From positions 1,302,001-1,366,000 of the forward strand of contig NZ_CP100470.1 of the NCBI RefSeq assembly GCF_030323145.1: DNA of 64,000 nucleotides, in the 5' to 3' direction. Made by a program: the position numbers and the translations under genes. A model generated the notes under the pieces. It had not been told where the DNA came from and made no database searches. It was given only the letters and a program-made list of their open reading frames with translations. Of the stretch, positions 59,637 to 64,000 are shown piece after piece (position 1 is the first letter of the stretch; each line of letters begins with the position of its first letter). The stretch is from Mesorhizobium sp. C432A. Lineage in GTDB: Bacteria > Pseudomonadota > Alphaproteobacteria > Rhizobiales > Rhizobiaceae.

Positions 59637-59792
59637 TTACCCTCCCCCTTGTGGGGAGGGTCGATCCGCGAAGCGGAGCGGGGTGGGGGTGCCAGCGCCG
59701 GCGCTTTGTCACGACCCCCACCCCGGCTCACCAGCTTTGCGATGCAAAGCTTGTTCGCCGACCCTCCCCACAAGGGGGAGGGTGAAGCGCCC
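59637..59792. repeat. palindromic element between binding-protein and permease genes
   Basis: About 155 bp with arms CCCTCCCCCTTGTGGGGAGGG at the left and ACCCTCCCCACAAGGGGGAGGG at the right, with GGGGTGGGGGTGCC / CCCCACCCCGG further in. The unit is related to the two copies inside ftsY. Confidence 0.88.
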
Positions 59793-59794
59793 TG

Positions 59795-60610
59795 ATGGCC
59801 ACGCCCCCCGCTTCGACTCTCAAACCCGATTTTCCCTGGTGGCTTGCCGCCGCGATCGCGCTCGCCGTCGTCGCTGCGCTCTCCATTGCCGCCAGCGATC
59901 TCTACGCCCAGGTTTTTGCCACCGTCGCCAAAGGCATCGGCATCACCATTCTTGTCACCGTGGTCGCCTTCGCGCTGGCTTCCGCCGTCGGGCTCGGCAT
60001 TGCGCTGATGGGGTTGTCGGGGTCGCGTTGGCTCAGGCAGATCGCTCGTTTGTATGTCGAGATCATCCGCGGCGTGCCGATCCTGGTGCTGTTGTTCTGG
60101 ATCGCCTTCGCCGGCGCGCCGGCCTTCGTAGCTGCGTGGAATGCCCTGACCGCACCGCTGCAAAACGCCGGCTATCTCGGCGAGCTTTTGGTGCGCGACG
60201 TGTCGCTGTTGTGGCGTGCAATCATGGCGCTGACCATCGGTTATTCCGCCTTCATCTCCGAGGTTTTTCGCGCCGGCATCCAGTCGGTCGAGAAAGGCCA
60301 GATCGAGGCTGCCAAGGCGCTCGGGCTGACGCGCTCGCAGCGCTTCCGGCTGATCGTCTTCCCACAGGCGATCCGCACCATCCTGCCGCCGCTCGGCAAT
60401 GACTTCGTCGCCATGGTCAAGGATTCCTCGCTGGTCTCGGTGCTCGGCGTCGCCGACATCACCCAGATGGGCAAGATCTACGCCGCCGGCTCGTTCCGCT
60501 TCTTCGAGACCTATTCGATCGTCGCCTATATCTATCTCATCCTCACCGTCAGCCTGTCGCTGGCGCTGCGGGGGCTGGAGCAGCGACTGCGGCGGGCGCA
60601 GCAGGAATAG
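59795..60610 (+). CDS. amino-acid ABC transporter permease
   Basis: Inner-membrane permease of the HisMQ type, 271 residues, with a central EAAKALGLTRSQRFRLIVFPQ loop that contacts the ATPase. GVPILVLLFWIAFAG and the C-terminal RGLEQRLRRA fit the family. The permease follows the binding protein. No ATP-binding subunit gene is adjacent, so the complex needs an ATPase encoded elsewhere or shares one. Confidence 0.92.
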   Translation: MATPPASTLKPDFPWWLAAAIALAVVAALSIAASDLYAQVFATVAKGIGITILVTVVAFALASAVGLGIALMGLSGSRWLRQIARLYVEIIRGVPILVLLFWIAFAGAPAFVAAWNALTAPLQNAGYLGELLVRDVSLLWRAIMALTIGYSAFISEVFRAGIQSVEKGQIEAAKALGLTRSQRFRLIVFPQAIRTILPPLGNDFVAMVKDSSLVSVLGVADITQMGKIYAAGSFRFFETYSIVAYIYLILTVSLSLALRGLEQRLRRAQQE

Positions 60611-60668
60611 AAGTCCGACGCGGGCACGGCTACGATCGCGGGGGACAGGATTCCGGAGGATGCATGCG

Positions 60669-61304
60669 ATGACGATCGACAAGGCCAATGCGGCGCTGGG
60701 CACCGTCTATTCGGCCGACACGCCGGAAGGGCTGGCCAAGGCCTATGCGGACTGGGCCGCGACCTATGACGGCGAAACCGCTTCGCTAGGCTATCTGCTG
60801 CCGTTCCTGATCACCGCCTGGGTGGCGCGCCATGTGCAGGTGGGCGAAGGACCGCTGCTCGACGCCGGCTGCGGCACCGGCCTGTCGGGCCCGTCATTGA
60901 AGGCGCTGGGTTATCACGACATTGCCGGGCTCGACCTCTCCGACGACATGCTGAAGATCGCCGGCAGCCGCAATGCCTATGGCGATCTGAAGCAGGCAAT
61001 GCTCGGCGGGCCGCTGCCCTGGCCGGACGGGCATTTCCGCGCCTTCTTCTCGACTGGCGTGTTCACCATCGGCCATGCGCCGGCGTCCGGCCTGCACGAG
61101 CTTGTCCGCATCACCAGAAAAGGCGGCCACGCCATCTTCACCGTGCGCGACCAGGTGTTTGACAGCGGCGGCTTCCAGGCCGTGTTCGACGGGCTGGAGC
61201 GGGCCGGGAAATGGCGGCCGGCCGAGCAAAGCCCATGGTTCCGCTGCTATGCGATCGCCGAGCCGGACGCGCTGGTGAAGACTTTTGTGTTCGAGGTGCT
61301 TTGA
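60669..61304 (+). CDS. class I SAM-dependent methyltransferase
   Basis: Methyltransferase of 211 residues. LLDAGCGTGLSGPSLKALGY is SAM-binding motif I, followed by IAGLDLSDDMLKIA (motif II acidic residue) and STGVFTIGHAPASGL. It resembles the Williams-Beuren syndrome-like/ UbiE-like group that acts on small molecules. The start at 60669 is favoured because GGAGG lies 9 nt upstream; an ATG at 60660 would be too close to it. Confidence 0.88.
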   Translation: MTIDKANAALGTVYSADTPEGLAKAYADWAATYDGETASLGYLLPFLITAWVARHVQVGEGPLLDAGCGTGLSGPSLKALGYHDIAGLDLSDDMLKIAGSRNAYGDLKQAMLGGPLPWPDGHFRAFFSTGVFTIGHAPASGLHELVRITRKGGHAIFTVRDQVFDSGGFQAVFDGLERAGKWRPAEQSPWFRCYAIAEPDALVKTFVFEVL

Positions 61305-61381
61305 GCGCCGCCCTCTTCGCCTTCTCTCACAAGGGGAGAAGCGAAAACACGCCGCAATTGCCGAAAAGCCAAAACATTGGT

Positions 61382-61510
61382 ATGAGCCACGCCATGGAAG
61401 AGCTTTTTGGCGATCCGGCCTATAAGGGTTTCGTGCTGCAGGACAGAAAACGCCTGCCGTCGCGTTTCTCTTCGCGCATTTCCGGCGCGCTCACCAGCCG
61501 ACTTAGCTAA
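61382..61510 (+). CDS. possible small protein (42 aa), uncertain
   Basis: An open frame of 42 codons ([20 protein letters not shown], then a basic C-terminal half with [19 protein letters not shown]) lies between the methyltransferase gene and leuC. Codon use looks like coding sequence, but no clear ribosome site is seen. The frame is open further upstream to 61211. I would treat it as a candidate only. Confidence 0.35.
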   Translation: MSHAMEELFGDPAYKGFVLQDRKRLPSRFSSRISGALTSRLS

Positions 61511-61581
61511 GCCGCTTTCGCCGCGCCGAAGGCTTCGCGCGTCTGCCCTTCCCCTTTTTGCAAATCGACGGATTTACGCAC

Positions 61582-62991
61582 ATGAGCGCACCGCGCACCC
61601 TCTACGACAAGATTTTCGACGACCATGTCGTCGACCGCCAGGATGATGGCACCTGTCTGCTCTACATCGACCGCCATCTCGTCCATGAAGTGACCAGCCC
61701 GCAGGCCTTCGAAGGTCTGCGCATGACCGGCAGAAAAGTCCGGCATCCGGAAAAGACGCTGGCCGTGGTCGATCACAATGTCTCGACCTCGCCCGAGCGC
61801 AAGTTCGGCATCAAGAACGAGGAAAGCCGCATCCAGGTCGAGGCCTTGGCCAAGAACGCTAGGGATTTCGGCGTCGAATATTACTCCGAAAACGATATCC
61901 GCCAGGGCATCGTCCACATCATCGGGCCGGAGCAGGGCTTCACGCTGCCTGGCATGACCATTGTCTGCGGCGACAGCCACACCTCGACGCATGGCGCCTT
62001 CGGCGCATTGGCACATGGCATCGGCACCTCCGAGGTCGAGCATGTGCTGGCGACCCAGACGCTGATCCAGCGCAAGGCCAAGAACATGCTGGTGCGTGTC
62101 GATGGCCAGTTACCGGAAGGCGTCACCGCCAAGGACATCATCTTGGCCATCATCGGCGAGATCGGCACCGCCGGCGGCACCGGCTATGTCATCGAATATG
62201 CCGGCGAGGCGATCCGCGCGCTGTCGATGGAAGGCCGCATGACGATTTGCAACATGTCGATCGAGGGCGGCGCGCGCGCCGGCCTGATCGCGGCCGACGA
62301 AACCACCTTCGCCTATGTCAAGGGCAAGCCGCGCGCGCCGAAGGGCGCGTCGTGGGACGCCGCGCTCGAATACTGGAAGACGCTGCAGTCCGACGAGGGC
62401 GCGCATTTCGACAAGGTGATCGTGCTCGACGCGGCCAAGCTGCCGCCGATCGTCTCCTGGGGTTCCTCGCCCGAGGACGTCGTTTCGGTGCAGGGCGTCG
62501 TTCCCAATCCGGAAGAGATCACGGACGAGAACAAGCGGACGTCAAAGATCCGCGCGCTCGACTATATGGGGCTGACGCCGGGCACGAAGATCACCGACAT
62601 CACGCTCGACCGCGTCTTCATCGGCTCCTGCACCAATGGCCGCATCGAGGATCTGCGTGCGGTGGCCAAGGTGGTCGAAGGCAAGACGGTGAGTGCGCAT
62701 GTCGATGCGATGATCGTGCCGGGCTCCGGTCTGGTCAAGGAACAGGCGGAGGCCGAGGGTCTCGACAAGATCTTCATTGCCGCCGGTTTCGACTGGCGCG
62801 AGCCGGGCTGCTCGATGTGCCTGGCCATGAACGACGACCGGCTGAAGCCGCATGAGCGCTGCGCCTCGACCTCGAACCGCAATTTCGAAGGCCGGCAGGG
62901 CTTCAAGGGCCGCACCCATCTGGTATCGCCGGCAATGGCGGCGGCGGCGGCGATCGCCGGCCATTTCGTCGACATCCGCGACTGGAAATAG
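61582..62991 (+). CDS. leuC: 3-isopropylmalate dehydratase, large subunit
   Basis: Iron-sulfur enzyme of leucine biosynthesis that isomerises isopropylmalate with LeuD; 469 residues. Cluster ligands are in [12 protein letters not shown] and [30 protein letters not shown] is an aconitase-family signature. The start at 61582 ([10 protein letters not shown]) is the standard one. leuD is not adjacent in this window. A bidirectional terminator follows at 63026. Confidence 0.97.
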   Translation: MSAPRTLYDKIFDDHVVDRQDDGTCLLYIDRHLVHEVTSPQAFEGLRMTGRKVRHPEKTLAVVDHNVSTSPERKFGIKNEESRIQVEALAKNARDFGVEYYSENDIRQGIVHIIGPEQGFTLPGMTIVCGDSHTSTHGAFGALAHGIGTSEVEHVLATQTLIQRKAKNMLVRVDGQLPEGVTAKDIILAIIGEIGTAGGTGYVIEYAGEAIRALSMEGRMTICNMSIEGGARAGLIAADETTFAYVKGKPRAPKGASWDAALEYWKTLQSDEGAHFDKVIVLDAAKLPPIVSWGSSPEDVVSVQGVVPNPEEITDENKRTSKIRALDYMGLTPGTKITDITLDRVFIGSCTNGRIEDLRAVAKVVEGKTVSAHVDAMIVPGSGLVKEQAEAEGLDKIFIAAGFDWREPGCSMCLAMNDDRLKPHERCASTSNRNFEGRQGFKGRTHLVSPAMAAAAAIAGHFVDIRDWK

Positions 62992-63025
62992 CGCAGACTG
63001 GTTCAAGCCTGATCTGAGCGTATGC

Positions 63026-63058
63026 AAAACCCCGAACGGCAAAACCGTTCGGGGTTTT
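63026..63058. terminator. bidirectional terminator after leuC
   Basis: A 14-bp perfect stem AAAACCCCGAACGG / CCGTTCGGGGTTTT around CAAAA. T-rich on both strands, so it serves leuC and the convergent gene at 63100. Confidence 0.92.
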
Positions 63059-63099
63059 GTTTAAAGCGCGCCGCTCTAAGACCCTTGGGGTATTATGCC

Positions 63100-63411
63100 C
63101 TAGCCGGCACGCCGGATGATTTCATGAAATTCCTCCCGGCTGCCGGGTTCGTCGGTCGCGACCACCAGCGCCAGTTCGCGCTCGTCGAAGATCTTGAACC
63201 ACTCGTCCCATTCGACCAGCTCGTAGCCGCCTGCGTTGACCGGGCGTTCGGGCTGATCCTGGTCCTGATAGGCGTGCTGGCCGAAGACGAGCCTCAGCAA
63301 CGGCTGCGTTCCGGTTTCGGGCGATACATCGACGATCGCCGGAAATCCGGCGCGCCCTGCGGCCCATGAGCGAATTGCTTCGTGATCGGTCAGCGTGATC
63401 GTGTCGGCCAT
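63100..63411 (-). CDS. conserved hypothetical protein, soluble
   Basis: Protein of 103 residues with no signal peptide and no family name that I know. Segments ITLTDHEAIRSWAAGRAGFP and WDEWFKIFDERELALVV are acidic and aromatic, with a helix at each end. The ATG at 63411 is supported by AAGGAGAAG. It resembles rhizobial proteins annotated as hypothetical near leuC. Confidence 0.72.
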   Translation of the reverse strand: MADTITLTDHEAIRSWAAGRAGFPAIVDVSPETGTQPLLRLVFGQHAYQDQDQPERPVNAGGYELVEWDEWFKIFDERELALVVATDEPGSREEFHEIIRRAG

Positions 63412-63574
63412 GAACAACTTCTCCTTGATTGCTGTCAGGAAACGCCGGCCTCAGGTCCCGGTTCCGTGCACCAGCTTCATGAGTGGCGACTTGCATATTC
63501 GTCCCGGCTTAACCGCTTGTTGGGGCTTGCGCTCTAAGGTCTTCCCTGACGTCAAGCGGGGAAGTCACCGTCCT

Positions 63575-64000
63575 TTGGACACCGGCCTGTTCATAGCGCT
63601 GCTCAATCCGACGATCGCGCTGGCGCTCGGCGCGGCGTTCCTCGTGCTGTGGTTCTATCAGCGCCACCGGCCCTATCTGGCTGTGCTCGGCACGAGCTAT
63701 TGCGTGTCCGCGCCCGGCTTCCTGCTGCAGTATTTCACGCTGCCCGGCGGCATGGTGCTGACCAAGCTGGTCTCCAACCTCTGCTTCACGCTCGCCGCCT
63801 GTTGCCTCGTCGGTGCGATCATCTCACGCTACGGCAGGCGCGTGCCCTATATCGCGATCGGCATTCTGGCGGGTGGCGGGATGGTGGCATTCTGCTGGTT
63901 CCTGTTCGTCCAGCCGGACTTGACTTGGCGCATCCTGTCGATCAATTTCGGCTTTGGCGGCCTCAGCCTGCTGGTCGCTGCCGAGCTGCGCGCCGTGCGC
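63575..64000 (+). CDS. N-terminal membrane region of a signalling protein (probable diguanylate cyclase), partial
   Basis: An open frame starts at TTG 63575 (MDTGLFIALLNPTIALALG) and runs off the right edge (142 codons). It has five or six predicted transmembrane helices: WFYQRHRPYLAVLG, FLLQYFTLPGGM, RVPYIAIGILAGGG and others. Sensor regions with this pattern are joined to GGDEF domains in rhizobial diguanylate cyclases I know. The output domain lies outside the window, so the product is inferred. GGGGAAG lies 12 nt upstream of the start. Confidence 0.6.
   Translation, partial: MDTGLFIALLNPTIALALGAAFLVLWFYQRHRPYLAVLGTSYCVSAPGFLLQYFTLPGGMVLTKLVSNLCFTLAACCLVGAIISRYGRRVPYIAIGILAGGGMVAFCWFLFVQPDLTWRILSINFGFGGLSLLVAAELRAVR

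Overview
The window is high-GC (roughly 63-65 percent) chromosomal DNA from an alphaproteobacterium of the order Hyphomicrobiales, most likely a Mesorhizobium or close relative. The reasons are protein-level resemblance of nearly every gene to rhizobial housekeeping genes, typical family members (DUF1127, DUF2794, DUF1328, IalB, Omp19-like inhibitor, DUF1223) and several rhizobial-type palindromic intergenic elements. It is a core-genome region: there is no prophage, insertion sequence, CRISPR array, rRNA or tRNA that I can see. The genus is inferred from memory of these families, not from a search.

Layout. 0-2.3 kb: rpsP, a chorismate mutase and ffh on the minus strand, preceded by a 35-codon upstream ORF that copies the Ffh N-terminus. 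2.5-7.2 kb: envelope and hypothetical genes (CPBP protease, SH3 protein, zinc metallopeptidase, lytic transglycosylase, repeat lipoprotein). 7.2-13.8 kb: argG, a LysE exporter, rlmN, IalB, a YkvA protein, pterin dehydratase, LMW phosphatase and thpR. 14.1-19.1 kb: a tesA-like esterase divergent from a ybbA-ybbP type ABC system, then a Bax-inhibitor-1 gene with a probable ybhL-type RNA leader. 19.2-22.1 kb: GNAT, DUF2794, a structured ncRNA candidate, DUF1223 and a 20-copy heptanucleotide array. 22.1-27.5 kb: acnA divergent from ccmA-B-D-G, sharing an intergenic region with a candidate Irr (ICE) site. ccmC is absent from its expected slot. 27.7-31.5 kb: DUF1127, SMP-30, tautomerase, FMN reductase, PPOX-type protein and yciB. 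31.5-35.7 kb: ftsY, mtaB, dapF. 35.8-39.6 kb: small membrane protein, Omp19-like lipoprotein, zapE and a GNAT. 39.8-51.6 kb: a TCA-cycle cluster, mdh-sucC-(cupin-DUF1579)-sucD-sucA-sucB-(two unknown genes)-SDR-lpdA. 51.8-54.5 kb: Pro/Ala-rich membrane protein, TraB/GumN, xerC. 54.6-57.5 kb: rimM-trmD, TauE, rplS. 57.6-64 kb: ohr-ohrR, an amino-acid ABC transporter without its ATPase, a methyltransferase, leuC, and the N-terminus of a probable signalling membrane protein.

How the genes work together. The TCA genes form one mostly tight plus-strand cluster that encodes malate dehydrogenase, succinyl-CoA synthetase and the whole 2-oxoglutarate dehydrogenase complex. Aconitase and cytochrome c maturation genes share a likely iron-responsive intergenic region. 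Both SRP partners (ffh, ftsY) are present. The usual ffh-rpsP-rimM-trmD-rplS neighbourhood is split into two oppositely oriented halves 52 kb apart. Dispersed repeats are a main non-genic feature: four copies of a roughly 160-bp palindromic element, a related element that has entered the ftsY coding sequence in frame twice, and 7- or 8-nt tandem arrays.

I did not find a complete undescribed multi-gene system. The observations most worth checking are the missing ccmC, the ffh-mimicking upstream ORF, the in-frame palindromic insertions in FtsY, the structured RNA near 20.5 kb and the candidate ICE site at 25.04 kb.
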